From JAABSP01 sp011390135 (GTDB taxonomy: Bacteria > Desulfobacterota > Desulfobacteria > Desulfobacterales > JAABSP01): DNA of 54,089 bases. Within the stretch, counting starts at the first letter, position 1, and every line of letters begins with the position of its first letter. The stretch lies in assembly GCA_011390135.1 (NCBI GenBank), contig JAABSZ010000007.1:1-54089 (forward strand), in the 5' to 3' direction. The translations under genes and the position numbers were made by a program. Shown piece by piece: positions 1-8,451 of this stretch. A model generated the notes under the pieces. The model ran no database searches. It had not been told where the DNA came from and saw only the letters and a program-made list of their open reading frames with translations.

Positions 1-636
1 GCCGAGAAAGACGATCCACTTTCCCTGCTTCATATAGGACTGGACCTGGGAGAGCATCCCGGCCTCGCTGGAGGGAATCAGCTCAAAATTTCCAAGGTTG
101 AACATGTTCTCCTCGATCATCTTCTCGATGACCTCGTTGCCGTCGTTCCCCTCTTCGATGCCGTAGATCCGGCTGTCCAGGCGGTCAGCATATTTATGGA
201 TATCTTTGAAGTGGGTCAGTCCGGCCTCTTTCACATAGGAGGGAACTGCAAGGGTGTACTTCGCGCCCGGCATGCTGGCCAGATATTTGACCACAGTCCC
301 CTTTTCGAAAAGGGGTTCTGCCATGCCCGCCATTGAGGGCATCCAGTTGCCCAGGAAGATGTCTGCCTCATCCGTATCCAGCGCCTTGTAGACGATGGGA
401 ACCGACAGCATGATATTGGAAGCCTTGTATCCCAGCGACTCGAGGATCTTCACCCCCAGCTCGGTCTTGACCGTAACCCCGGTCCAACTGACGCTGGCAA
501 ACCGGATCTCATCTTTTGCGGCCCCGACAAGCCCCGGCAACAGCAGCAGGCAGAGGAACACGATTCCGAACCTGATTCCTATCCCGATCCCAGTCCCGGT
601 CCATCTGAATTTCCTTTTCACTTGGGTCTTTTGCAT
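1..636 (-). CDS. choX: Choline/glycine betaine ABC transporter substrate-binding protein (partial, C-terminus outside window)
   Basis: Reads leftward and is cut by the left edge of the window; about 212 N-terminal residues are visible. Start is the ATG at 634-636, preceded by AAAGGAG. A basic N-terminus, a Gly/Ile-rich stretch and a hydrophobic core (FGIVFLCLLLLPGLVGA) form a signal peptide, so the product is periplasmic. The segments SWTGVTVKT and FLGNWMPSM are typical of the OpuAC/ChoX family, in which the Trp residues help form the aromatic cage for a quaternary ammonium group. It lies 37 bp downstream of betB in the same orientation, which supports choline or betaine uptake for the BetA/BetB pathway. 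Choline versus betaine specificity cannot be decided from a partial sequence; the matching permease and ATPase should lie to the left. Confidence 0.85.
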   Translation of the reverse strand, partial: MQKTQVKRKFRWTGTGIGIGIRFGIVFLCLLLLPGLVGAAKDEIRFASVSWTGVTVKTELGVKILESLGYKASNIMLSVPIVYKALDTDEADIFLGNWMPSMAGMAEPLFEKGTVVKYLASMPGAKYTLAVPSYVKEAGLTHFKDIHKYADRLDSRIYGIEEGNDGNEVIEKMIEENMFNLGNFELIPSSEAGMLSQVQSYMKQGKWIVFLG

Positions 637-673
637 CCAGTCTCCTTTCGGTTGAATTGTTGAACAGATTGTG

Positions 674-2149
674 CTACCCCCCGAACCACCCAATGGGCCG
701 GGGGTTGTGGTTCTGATAGATATGTTTGATCTCCGTATACTCTTCGAATCCCACGCGGCCCAGCTCCCGGCCCATGCCGGACTGTTTGTAGCCGCCCCAG
801 GGAGCCTGGGAGAAGTAGACGTTGAAGTCATTGACCCAGACCGTTCCGAACTTCAATCCCCGGGAAACCCGTTCGATCCGGTCCGGGTCCCGTGTCCAGA
901 ACCCGGCCGACAGGCCGTAGATGGTTCCGTTGGCTCTTTCCACGACTTCGGCTTCTGTACTGAACTTCTCCACGGAGATAATCGGGCCGAAGACCTCCTC
1001 CTGAACGATCCGCATACCGTTTTCGCACTGGTCAAAGAGGGTGGGCATGAAGAAGAAGCCCTTCTGCAATTCCGGATCATCGGGCCGCTTTCCGCCGCAG
1101 AGGAGCCGGGCTTTTTCTTCTTGCGCGATGGCCGCATACCGCTCCACCTTATCAAGATGTTCTGCGGAGATCAAGGGGCCCATTTGGGTCTTCTCATCGA
1201 AGCCGCTTCCCAAACGGATTTTCTTCATCCGATCTAAAAGCGCTTCCACAAAACGGTCGTGGATCTCCTCTTGGACCATCAGCCGGGCCCCGGCCGAGCA
1301 GATCTGCCCCGCATGGAAGAAGACCGCATTGAGCGCGTAGTCGAGCGCGATATCGAAATCCGCGTCGGCAAAGATGATGTTCGGGTTCTTTCCCCCCAGC
1401 TCCAGCGCGATCTTCTTCACATTGGTGCTTGCAGCCTGAATGATCTTCTTGCCGGTCTCGATGCCGCCGGTAAAGGAGATGAGATCCACATCCCGGCTTT
1501 CTGCCAGCTCCGCGCCGGCCGAGGCACCAGGGCCGCAGATGGTGTTGATCACCCCTTCGGGAAAGCCGATCTCCTCGGCCAGTTCCGTCACCTTCAGCGT
1601 GGTGAGGGGGGTGATCTCGCTCGGCTTCATCACGATGGTGCAGCCGGCCCCGAGCGCGGGGGCCATCTTCCACGAGGCCTGCAGCAGCGGATAGTTCCAG
1701 GGCGAGATCTGGCCGCAGACCCCGACCGGCTCCCGCACCAGCAGGCTCCGGGTATCGGGAAAGGGGGAAGGGATCACCTCGCCGCCCTCCTTGTCCGCAA
1801 GGCCCCCGTAATATTTGAATATGTCTGCGATGCCGTCCATGTCCCAGCGGCTCTCCTCGACCGTCTTTCCGGTGTCGAGGCTCTCCAGCCGGGCCATCTC
1901 CTCCCGGTTTTCCGCAATTTTCTGGCCCAGTTCATAGAGCATCTCCCCCCGTCTGGCTGCGGGGGTGTGGGGCCAGGGGCCTTTGTCAAAGGCGCGCCGC
2001 GCGGCCGCGATGGCCTGCGCGGCATCCTCCCGGTCCGCTTCGGGGACGACCGCGATCACGGACTGATCAAATGGGTTGATGATCTCCCGGGTCTTTCCCG
2101 AAACGGCATCGACCCATTTTCCTCCGATATACATCTTTCCCGTTATCAT
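674..2149 (-). CDS. betB: Betaine-aldehyde dehydrogenase
   Basis: 491-residue NAD(P)-dependent aldehyde dehydrogenase. It would oxidise betaine aldehyde to glycine betaine in the cytoplasm. Visible family motifs in order are the cofactor-binding segment GQISPWNYPLL, FTGGIETGK, the general-base segment LELGGKNPN (about residue 250), and the catalytic cysteine in GQICSAG (Cys284). Length is normal for the family. The start ATG overlaps the stop of betA (ATGA, 2146-2149), so the two are translationally coupled. Substrate assignment rests on the adjacent choline dehydrogenase and choX-like gene; sequence alone would only give a member of the ALDH superfamily. Confidence 0.9.
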   Translation of the reverse strand: MITGKMYIGGKWVDAVSGKTREIINPFDQSVIAVVPEADREDAAQAIAAARRAFDKGPWPHTPAARRGEMLYELGQKIAENREEMARLESLDTGKTVEESRWDMDGIADIFKYYGGLADKEGGEVIPSPFPDTRSLLVREPVGVCGQISPWNYPLLQASWKMAPALGAGCTIVMKPSEITPLTTLKVTELAEEIGFPEGVINTICGPGASAGAELAESRDVDLISFTGGIETGKKIIQAASTNVKKIALELGGKNPNIIFADADFDIALDYALNAVFFHAGQICSAGARLMVQEEIHDRFVEALLDRMKKIRLGSGFDEKTQMGPLISAEHLDKVERYAAIAQEEKARLLCGGKRPDDPELQKGFFFMPTLFDQCENGMRIVQEEVFGPIISVEKFSTEAEVVERANGTIYGLSAGFWTRDPDRIERVSRGLKFGTVWVNDFNVYFSQAPWGGYKQSGMGRELGRVGFEEYTEIKHIYQNHNPRPIGWFGG

Positions 2150-3846
2150 GATGCCCTCTTCATCTCTTCTTCGGTTGAAACCATAGGTTCGCCGCTCCGA
2201 TTCTCCTTTTTATGGACGTAATAATCCACATGGACCGGGGCCGCGGGCGCTTTGCCCAGAATGATGTCCGCGGCCTTCTCCGCGATCATCATCACCGGCG
2301 CATAGATGTTGCCGTTGGTGACTTCGGCCATGACAGAGGCATCCACCACCCGCAGGTTCTTTACGCCGTGAACCCTGAGATTCTGGTCCACCACGGCCAT
2401 GGGATCGGTTCCCATCTTGCAGGTGCAGCTCGGATGGTATGCGCTCTCGCCCTCTTTGGCCACGAAATCGAGGATCTCCTGATCACTCTGCACATCGCTG
2501 CCGGGGGCCCACTCCTCTCCCCGCAGGCGGTCGAAGGCCGGCTGCTCCACGATCTTTCTCGCGCACCGGATGGCCTCCACCCACTCTTTCCGATCCTTTT
2601 CCGTGGAGAGGTAGTTGAAGAGGATCTTCGGGTATTCCCGGGGATCAGACGACTGGATCTTCACATGGCCCCGCGCGTCCGAATACATTGGGCCCACATG
2701 GAGCTGGAACCCGTGTCCGCCCTGCGCCACGGAGCCGTCATACCGGATCGCGATGGGCAGGAAGTGGAACTGGAGGTTCGGATAATCGACTTCGTCATTG
2801 CTCCGGACAAATCCGCCGGCCTCGAAATGGTTGCTCGATCCGACCCCTTTCCCGGCAAAGAGCCACTGCGCGCCGATAAAGGGCTGGCGCCAGACCTTCA
2901 GGGACGGAAATAGGCTCACCGGCTCCCTGCAGGCATACTGGACATAGAGTTCCAGGTGATCCTGGAGGTTCTCTCCGACCCCGGGCAGATGCTGCACGGT
3001 CTGAATGCCGAGGCTTTTCAGCTCCTCTGCGTTTCCGATCCCGGAGAGCTGCAGAAGCTGCGGAGAGTTGATCGCGCCGCCGCAGGAGATGATCTCCCCG
3101 GCATAGGCCCGCTCGGTCTTCCCTTTGCGGGTGTACTCCACGCCGACGGCTTTGTCGCCCTCGAAGAGGATGCGGTTCGCCATCGCCTGGCACAGAATCG
3201 TGAGGTTCTTCCGATCCTTCACCGGATGGACATAGGCCCTGGCCGCATTCCATCGCCGGCCTTTGTAGGTTGTCCGGTCGAATTTGGAGAATCCCTCCTG
3301 CCGAAGGCCGTTGATATTGTTGGTGAGCGGATAACCGGCCTCCTGCACCGCATTGAAGAAGGCATCGAAGAGCGGATTGGCGCACTCCGGCGTGGTCAGA
3401 TAGAGGGGACCCTCGGTTCCGTGATTCTCATCCCCCCCGTTCAGCCGGTTCTCGAAGCGCATGAAGTATGGCAGACAATGGGCATAATCCCACTCCTCCA
3501 GCCCCTCATTCTGGGACCATTTCTCATAGTCCAGAGGGTTGCCGCGGATGTAGATCATCCCGTTGATGCAGCTCGATCCTCCCAGCACCTTGCCCCGGGG
3601 CTGATAGATCCGCCGGTTGTTCATGTAAGGCTCCGGCTCCGATTCGTACCACCAGTTATAGAAGCGGTTGGAGAGCGGATAGGTGAGCGCGGCCGGCATA
3701 TGAATCCGGAAATCGAGTTTATAGTCGGGCCGTCCGGCCTCCAGCACCAGCACCTTGTTATCAGAATCTGCGCTCAGGCGGTTGGCCAGAACGCTGCCGG
3801 CCGATCCGCCGCCCACGATGATGTAGTCATAATTTGTCCGGGTCAT
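2146..3846 (-). CDS. betA: Choline dehydrogenase (GMC oxidoreductase)
   Basis: 566-residue FAD flavoprotein of the glucose-methanol-choline family, expected to oxidise choline to betaine aldehyde at the membrane. The N-terminal dinucleotide-binding motif GGGSAGSVLANRLS is at about residues 12-25. The GMC signature GKVLGGSSCINGM and the C-terminal active-site region HPSCTCKMG are present. The ATG at 3846 has a strong ribosome site (AAGGAGGT). It is the first enzyme gene of the leftward betA-betB-choX unit and follows the GntR gene after an 87-bp gap that contains a terminator. The C-terminal tail after about residue 540 is acidic and lysine-rich and is not part of the catalytic fold. Related GMC enzymes could use other alcohols, but the gene order favours choline. 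Confidence 0.9.
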   Translation of the reverse strand: MTRTNYDYIIVGGGSAGSVLANRLSADSDNKVLVLEAGRPDYKLDFRIHMPAALTYPLSNRFYNWWYESEPEPYMNNRRIYQPRGKVLGGSSCINGMIYIRGNPLDYEKWSQNEGLEEWDYAHCLPYFMRFENRLNGGDENHGTEGPLYLTTPECANPLFDAFFNAVQEAGYPLTNNINGLRQEGFSKFDRTTYKGRRWNAARAYVHPVKDRKNLTILCQAMANRILFEGDKAVGVEYTRKGKTERAYAGEIISCGGAINSPQLLQLSGIGNAEELKSLGIQTVQHLPGVGENLQDHLELYVQYACREPVSLFPSLKVWRQPFIGAQWLFAGKGVGSSNHFEAGGFVRSNDEVDYPNLQFHFLPIAIRYDGSVAQGGHGFQLHVGPMYSDARGHVKIQSSDPREYPKILFNYLSTEKDRKEWVEAIRCARKIVEQPAFDRLRGEEWAPGSDVQSDQEILDFVAKEGESAYHPSCTCKMGTDPMAVVDQNLRVHGVKNLRVVDASVMAEVTNGNIYAPVMMIAEKAADIILGKAPAAPVHVDYYVHKKENRSGEPMVSTEEEMKRAS

Positions 3847-3876
3847 GTTGCGATACCTCCTTCTCCTCTTTCATTC

Positions 3877-3909
3877 AAAAAAAATGGCTGCAGGATCAAA
3901 ATCCTGTAG
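3877..3909 (-). terminator. Intrinsic terminator downstream of the GntR gene
   Basis: On the minus strand a 9-bp stem (CTACAGGAT / ATCCTGCAG, one mismatch) with loop TTTG is followed by CCA and a run of eight T. It lies between the GntR stop and the betA start, so betA should have its own promoter or depend on readthrough. Confidence 0.6.
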
Positions 3910-3933
3910 TTGAAAACTTATTTTTCACGCCCT

Positions 3934-4704
3934 TCAGCCGTTGGCCCTGGGAACATCACCGGCCTTTTCCACGGAAACATCTCCCCCCTTTTCCGCCAGC
4001 CGGTTCCGCAGCAATATATAGTGGCGTCCGATGGAGGAGAGCGCCTTCATGGGTTCGTCGGCCGTGATCTGCCGGGTCGTCTCCAGCCAGTTGGCCACGG
4101 TCTCCCTTCGATATTCCGGGTCCTCGTATAGGGCATGGTCGTGGGAGCTGAAGCCGAGCTGAACGGCCCGCATCAGCCATTCGAAGATGGGATTGCCGCT
4201 CATCTGCGCCAGCCGGATATTGAGGTTCCGGTCCATCTCCACCAACCGCTCCATGTCCGGTACATCCTCTTCAATCAGCGCGGCAAGCTTCAACGCCTCC
4301 TTCTCCAGCTTCCGCTTCTCCTTTCCATCGCCCCTGGCAACGGCCAGAATCGTGATGGTGCGATCCATACTCTCCCGGAACTCCACCAGATAATCCGGAT
4401 CGACATCCTGCTGTTTCAGGAAAAGCGCGAGGGATTCACTGGCCTTTGCCACCTCCACCTGCTTGACGAATGCACCGCCCTTGGCCCCTTTCCGGATCTC
4501 GATGAGCCCCTTCTGCTGCAGAGCCCGCATCGCCTCCCGGATCACCCCCCGGCCTGTCTTGAACTCCGCCTGTAGATCCCGCTCACTGGGCAGGCTCTGG
4601 CCGGGTTGAATCCGTTCGTCGATGATGGCCGCTTCGAGCTGCAGGGCCACGTCCTCCCCGGCCCTTCCCATCTTGGCCGGTAAAAAATGCAATGTATCCG
4701 CCAT
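3934..4704 (-). CDS. FadR-family (GntR/FCD) transcriptional regulator
   Basis: 256 residues from the ATG at 4704. A longer upstream reading exists in this frame but overlaps the next gene's 3' end and has no family homology pattern. The N-terminal winged helix-turn-helix is visible (residues about 15-85, with QPGQSLPSERDLQAEF and GVIREAMRALQQKGLIEIRKGAKGG), followed by an all-helical FCD ligand-binding domain that ends near NRLAEKGG. Such proteins are dimeric repressors or activators controlled by a small organic acid or amine. The position next to betA/betB suggests control of choline/betaine use. A TTGGTACGAT motif sits about 20 bp upstream of the start and recurs upstream of the ATPase gene, consistent with autoregulation. 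Confidence 0.85.
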   Translation of the reverse strand: MADTLHFLPAKMGRAGEDVALQLEAAIIDERIQPGQSLPSERDLQAEFKTGRGVIREAMRALQQKGLIEIRKGAKGGAFVKQVEVAKASESLALFLKQQDVDPDYLVEFRESMDRTITILAVARGDGKEKRKLEKEALKLAALIEEDVPDMERLVEMDRNLNIRLAQMSGNPIFEWLMRAVQLGFSSHDHALYEDPEYRRETVANWLETTRQITADEPMKALSSIGRHYILLRNRLAEKGGDVSVEKAGDVPRANG

Positions 4705-4721
4705 GTTTGACCTTTCAGCTT

Positions 4722-4737
4722 GATTGGTACGATATTT
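4722..4737. promoter_or_regulatory. Candidate GntR operator / 16-bp direct repeat copy 1
   Basis: The sequence gattggtacgatattt is repeated exactly at 6605-6620. It lies just upstream of the GntR start codon. It partly matches the FCD-type operator pattern TnGTnnnACnA (TGGTACGATAT, two mismatches). It could instead be a target-site-like repeat flanking the ATPase gene. Confidence 0.4.
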
Positions 4738-4762
4738 TGTTTTTATCTGCTTCCGGACCCGT

Positions 4763-6580
4763 TCAGGAATTCTGAAACAGGGGAATATTGTAATTGCCGC
4801 GGAAAGCCCGGAAAATGGCGTTGATTCCCTCATAATCGGAAAAGTGAACATCCCCTCTCTCCCCGATGTATGCCAGGGCTTCCTCTGTAAAGCCGCCGGT
4901 GGAGACCAGCCAGAGCTGTATTCCCGGAACCTGTTGGTCCGATTCCGCTGTTTCCCCCCGGAAAGCGGCTGCGGCATCTTCCAGCTTTTTCACCTGCTTT
5001 ATTCCCATCGGGGTTTTGGTATATTTGCACTCACAGAGCCAGACCCGATCCTCCATTTTCTCCCTGGCGCAGATGTCGATCTGATAGGATCTCGATCCGG
5101 AAGCCTTGGTGTAACGGGTCTCTGCAAACCTGAAGCGGGGAACCCGGATCTCGCCGGACTTTCCGAAGAACCTTTGGTCCAGAATCTCGTTGTTGAACTT
5201 CATCATGGTGATCTGAACAACCAGTTCAAGAAACCGGCCTTTGAGGTTGTTGAAAAGGTTCTGCCCGCTCAGGTCGATCTCTTCTACATCTTCCACATCT
5301 TTGGCATAGACGAATTTGATGAAGCGCATCAGACAGATGTCGTTGAAGGCATAATACCGGCCCTCGGTCCGCCAGACCAGATCGGCCAGATAGAGCTTTT
5401 CGATCTTCTCCTCTACCGCTTTTTTGGGGATCTTCAGGGATTGTGCGATCTCGCCGATCTCGACAGGTCGGTTGTTGTAGCGGGTAAAATAATAGATGAT
5501 CTTCTTTCCTGTGGCTTCGTCACCTTCCGAGTTGATCTGTTTCCGGTTGTCCTGGAAATGGGTCTGCCAGAAGCCGAATATCTTTCCGTGCCGGATTTCG
5601 TAGCGGATCAGGTGGTCGATGGCATCCCTGCTGCCAAAGGTTTTGCCGTCATAATCGGAGACGATCAGGCAGTAGAGATAATAGGGGTGTCCGCCGACCT
5701 GGGCACTGGCATAGAGTGCATTTTCCGGCGCGATATCGGCTTCGGGCACATACAAATCCAGCAGCGTTTTCAGCAGTGCTGCCCCGTCCGGGATTGAAAA
5801 TGGCCTAAGATACTTGAAACCGAAGCGACCTCCCAGAGGGCCTCCCATTACGGTTCTGAAAATCAGCGTTACTGCGGAGCCGGAAACCAGCATCGGCGCC
5901 TTTCGGCTCTGGGCCTGACGTCTGTATGCCGCTGTCAGATCGGTCGCCCCTCGGTCTGTCAATATTCCCCGATTGCCCATCTCCATGAAGTGCTCCTCGG
6001 AAGTGTCATAGACGGAGAATTTCATATCCTGAAACTCGTCGATGATCACCGCAACCCTTGTTCCGGAAAGAGAGGCCAGCATCTCCGGAACTGATATAAA
6101 AGCATCCCAGTGATTTCGAGCATCTTCATCACCGCCTTTTTCATAGCGTCTGAGAAAGTCCTGGATCATTTTCCGGGCGAGCCCGATCCTATCCTGTTCT
6201 GGAGGAGATTCCAGAAGGTCTTCCAGCCGGATGGATCTGTTCTGAAACAGAACCGGGTCCTGGCGGCAGTACGCGATATACTGCCGGAAAAACGAAGTCG
6301 CATATTCCAGCAGAAATCTCCGCAGGGTTATCTTCTCCGGCTTCATGCTGAAGTAAAAGGGCGCGACCCTGTATTCCGGCTTGAAGAAGACGGTATTCAC
6401 CAGCCGGTCCAGCAGAACCGTCTTTCCCATGCGCCGGGGCGAAAGGATCGCAGTACTCGATGAGGCCATCCGGCCGATGTTCTCGATCCATTCAGTAAGC
6501 TCCCGCAGGATTTCCACTCTATCCGTGAACTCTTCATGGGCAACCATCTCTTCTACCGGCAGGATATTTTGACTTTTCAT
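4763..6580 (-). CDS. AAA/archaeal-type ATPase with C-terminal PD-(D/E)XK-like domain
   Basis: 605 residues from the ATG at 6580, chosen because GAGGAGCGGAGG precedes it; an in-frame start 90 bp further upstream lacks this. The N-terminal ATPase has Walker A LSPRRMGKTVLL (about residue 45) and Walker B VAVIIDEFQDM (about residue 165). A winged-helix-like segment (IGEIAQSLKIPKKAVEEKIEKLYLA cut into helices) follows at about 385-440. The C-terminal ~130 residues contain ID(I)...ECKYTKTP, which fits the D-x(n)-E-x-K core of restriction-like nucleases. This architecture is that of archaeal ATPase/DUF234-type genes, often mobile and of unknown role. It is not obviously connected with betaine metabolism and may be an insertion between the regulator and its upstream region. 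Confidence 0.8.
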   Translation of the reverse strand: MKSQNILPVEEMVAHEEFTDRVEILRELTEWIENIGRMASSSTAILSPRRMGKTVLLDRLVNTVFFKPEYRVAPFYFSMKPEKITLRRFLLEYATSFFRQYIAYCRQDPVLFQNRSIRLEDLLESPPEQDRIGLARKMIQDFLRRYEKGGDEDARNHWDAFISVPEMLASLSGTRVAVIIDEFQDMKFSVYDTSEEHFMEMGNRGILTDRGATDLTAAYRRQAQSRKAPMLVSGSAVTLIFRTVMGGPLGGRFGFKYLRPFSIPDGAALLKTLLDLYVPEADIAPENALYASAQVGGHPYYLYCLIVSDYDGKTFGSRDAIDHLIRYEIRHGKIFGFWQTHFQDNRKQINSEGDEATGKKIIYYFTRYNNRPVEIGEIAQSLKIPKKAVEEKIEKLYLADLVWRTEGRYYAFNDICLMRFIKFVYAKDVEDVEEIDLSGQNLFNNLKGRFLELVVQITMMKFNNEILDQRFFGKSGEIRVPRFRFAETRYTKASGSRSYQIDICAREKMEDRVWLCECKYTKTPMGIKQVKKLEDAAAAFRGETAESDQQVPGIQLWLVSTGGFTEEALAYIGERGDVHFSDYEGINAIFRAFRGNYNIPLFQNS

Positions 6581-6604
6581 CCTCTCCGCTCCTCGGCTCT
6601 GGTC

Positions 6605-6690
6605 GATTGGTACGATATTTATGAGGCAAAAATCTACAAAAGAGGCTTTTACCTGTCTTTTTCGCCTCAATGGTACGACAAATGGTAATC
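6605..6690. promoter_or_regulatory. Cluster of GntR-like operator motifs upstream of the ATPase gene
   Basis: The segment contains gattggtacgatattt (6605-6620, second exact copy) and, about 50 bp further, TGGTACGACAA (6671-6681). The latter matches the FadR-subfamily operator pattern TnGTnnnACnA at every defined position. Located between the ATPase start and the UPF0175 remnant. Confidence 0.4.
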
Positions 6691-6731
6691 CATCTATGCG
6701 GGGGTTGTCAAGAGGCAGTTTGAATTTTTAA

Positions 6732-6917
6732 GAGATAACGAGCGGTAAAGGTGCAGAACTGCTGGGCATCCGGAAATATGATTTCATCCGGATGATTGGG
6801 GATGAAGGGATCGATTATTTCGATTATTCAGACTTGGAGCTGGAGGAAGAATTTAAGATAATTGATCAATGGGAAAAGGATATCAGATTCAAAGTGCTTG
6901 AAAAAGCTGGCGAATAG
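6732..6917 (+). pseudogene. UPF0175-family antitoxin remnant (N-terminally truncated)
   Basis: An open frame with no usable start directly follows an in-frame TAA (6729-6731). It reads SGKGAELLGIRKYDFIRMIG, then DEGIDYFDYSDLELEEEF, which is the conserved C-terminal half of UPF0175 proteins (helix-turn-helix-like antitoxins). The first ~35 residues of a normal member are missing, and no partner toxin follows. Orientation is opposite to both neighbours. A 41-residue product from an internal ATG is possible but unlikely. Confidence 0.55.
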
Positions 6918-6972
6918 CTATTGTGAATCACAGAGATCTTTTCAGCAAAACTTTCGAAGCTGGTTTCGCCCC

Positions 6973-8394
6973 TCAGAAATACCGCAGAAGCCCGGGCCGA
7001 AGGACCTCAAACTCCCGCACCTGCTCCCATGCCGAAAGGATTGCGGGCCCCTCATTTCCTGCAGGCCCACCCGATGCAATGACATCCACCAGCCCGGCTG
7101 AGATCTCCTGATTTCCCCTGCCCCGCATCTTTTCGATATAGACCTGTTTGTGCCGGGAAAGCTCCACCTCCACAAAGGGATTTCGATAGGAGACGGCTGA
7201 TGCAATCTTGGCAGTGCTGTAGGCAGCGTTGACCTTGAATTTCTCAAAGTCCGTGTCGGGCCACAGACCTTCTCCGATGTGGAGCCGATCCCGGGCTGAC
7301 GAGAGTTGCCGGCTCGCTTCCGGATGACCGAGATTCCGATACATTTCCGCCTGCTGCCCTAGGGCATGGGCCGGCCCTTCGATCCAAAGATCCCGGATGT
7401 GCCCAGTCTCGGTGATATCCTCATAAGGTTTTTTGGCAAGCGCGGCATACCGCCTGTAAAACGCGGCCATCTGAAACCGGTGCTTGTAGGCAAAGGAGCA
7501 GTAGTTGATCGGCAGATCGATTCCCTTTTCAATCGAATGGCGGATCAGCTCCAGCGCAGTCAGCTCCGATTCCAGCACCGTCACCTTCTCCCCGTGGAGA
7601 AAGGTGTAGTCCCGCTTCACCAGATGCTCGAAGTTGTATGGCGTCAGCCGCAACTGGTGCAGATTCAGATGAGTGATGCCGCACCCGGCCATCTCCGAAA
7701 TGGCCGTTTTGAGCCGATCCTCTGCCTCCGGAATCGCGGGGATCTCCACGGTCACATGGGGGATCACGCCCACGGCCTTGCGGGCTGCGTTCAACTGAAA
7801 GCCTGTGGTTCCGATATTGAAGCGGATCTCATCCAGCCCTGCATCCCGCAGTCGCTTCACGTTCTCGTCATCGATGAACCGGCCGCTGGTATAGAGCCAC
7901 ACATGAAACCCTTCTCCAAAATGCTTTTTCACGGCCGAGATGAATTTCAGGGCCAGCGGCAGAGTCAGAAAGGGCTCTCCTCCACTGATGCTTGCGCCCT
8001 TGAAGTTGAACTTTTCCAGATACCGGACATAATCGGCCGGCCGTTGAAAGGGGATGGTCTGTGTGGTGGGAACATCGATGCGGCTCTGCTCCGTGGGGCA
8101 GTAGAAGCATCCGCAGGGGCACTTGCCGTTGATGAATAGACATGACCATGCCCCTTCTCCGCAGATCCGGCATCCGGGCGCGAGATTTCGGCAGTCGAGC
8201 TTTGTTCCTTTGTAACCGAAACCAACGGTTCCCATCAGCGCGGTCAACAGATCCTTCCGCCTCTCTTCCGCAGCCGCTGCATCCGCGGGGTTGAGCCACC
8301 GAATCCGATCGTATCGCTCGCCATATTCCTCCTGATCCGCGCGGACCAAATCCTCCCGCATCTTTTCCGACAATGGGGTGGAAAAGCCTTCCAT
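6973..8394 (-). CDS. Radical SAM protein (PFL-activase-like)
   Basis: 473 residues from the ATG at 8394, which has GGGAGAGAGG in front; a TTG 48 bp upstream is the alternative. The radical SAM cluster motif CX3CX2C is seen in CPCGCFYC at about residue 105, preceded by an extra cysteine group (CRNLAPGCRICGEGAWSC) that could bind zinc or a second cluster. The SAM-binding GGEPF follows, and the partial TIM barrel continues to about residue 300. Family relatives are described only as related to pyruvate formate-lyase activating enzymes, with no proven substrate. It lies 57 bp downstream of the TRAP permease in the same direction and is probably the last gene of that unit. A role in modifying or degrading the transported compound is inference. 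Confidence 0.75.
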   Translation of the reverse strand: MEGFSTPLSEKMREDLVRADQEEYGERYDRIRWLNPADAAAAEERRKDLLTALMGTVGFGYKGTKLDCRNLAPGCRICGEGAWSCLFINGKCPCGCFYCPTEQSRIDVPTTQTIPFQRPADYVRYLEKFNFKGASISGGEPFLTLPLALKFISAVKKHFGEGFHVWLYTSGRFIDDENVKRLRDAGLDEIRFNIGTTGFQLNAARKAVGVIPHVTVEIPAIPEAEDRLKTAISEMAGCGITHLNLHQLRLTPYNFEHLVKRDYTFLHGEKVTVLESELTALELIRHSIEKGIDLPINYCSFAYKHRFQMAAFYRRYAALAKKPYEDITETGHIRDLWIEGPAHALGQQAEMYRNLGHPEASRQLSSARDRLHIGEGLWPDTDFEKFKVNAAYSTAKIASAVSYRNPFVEVELSRHKQVYIEKMRGRGNQEISAGLVDVIASGGPAGNEGPAILSAWEQVREFEVLRPGLLRYF

Positions 8395-8451
8395 CCTCTC
8401 TCCCTGTTTGAATGGTCGATCCGTCTCCCCGGCCGCAGCCAAAAAGAGCTG

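Noticed and set aside
641..660. TTGAATTGTT sequences near 650, 22086 and 22133 as a shared regulatory site
   Set aside because: Two copies belong to one local tandem duplication and the third is a short AT-rich linker; no palindrome or consistent position.
3934..4977. 347-residue form of the GntR regulator
   Set aside because: The extra N-terminus overlaps the ATPase 3' end and is not regulator-like; the winged helix starts right after the ATG at 4704.
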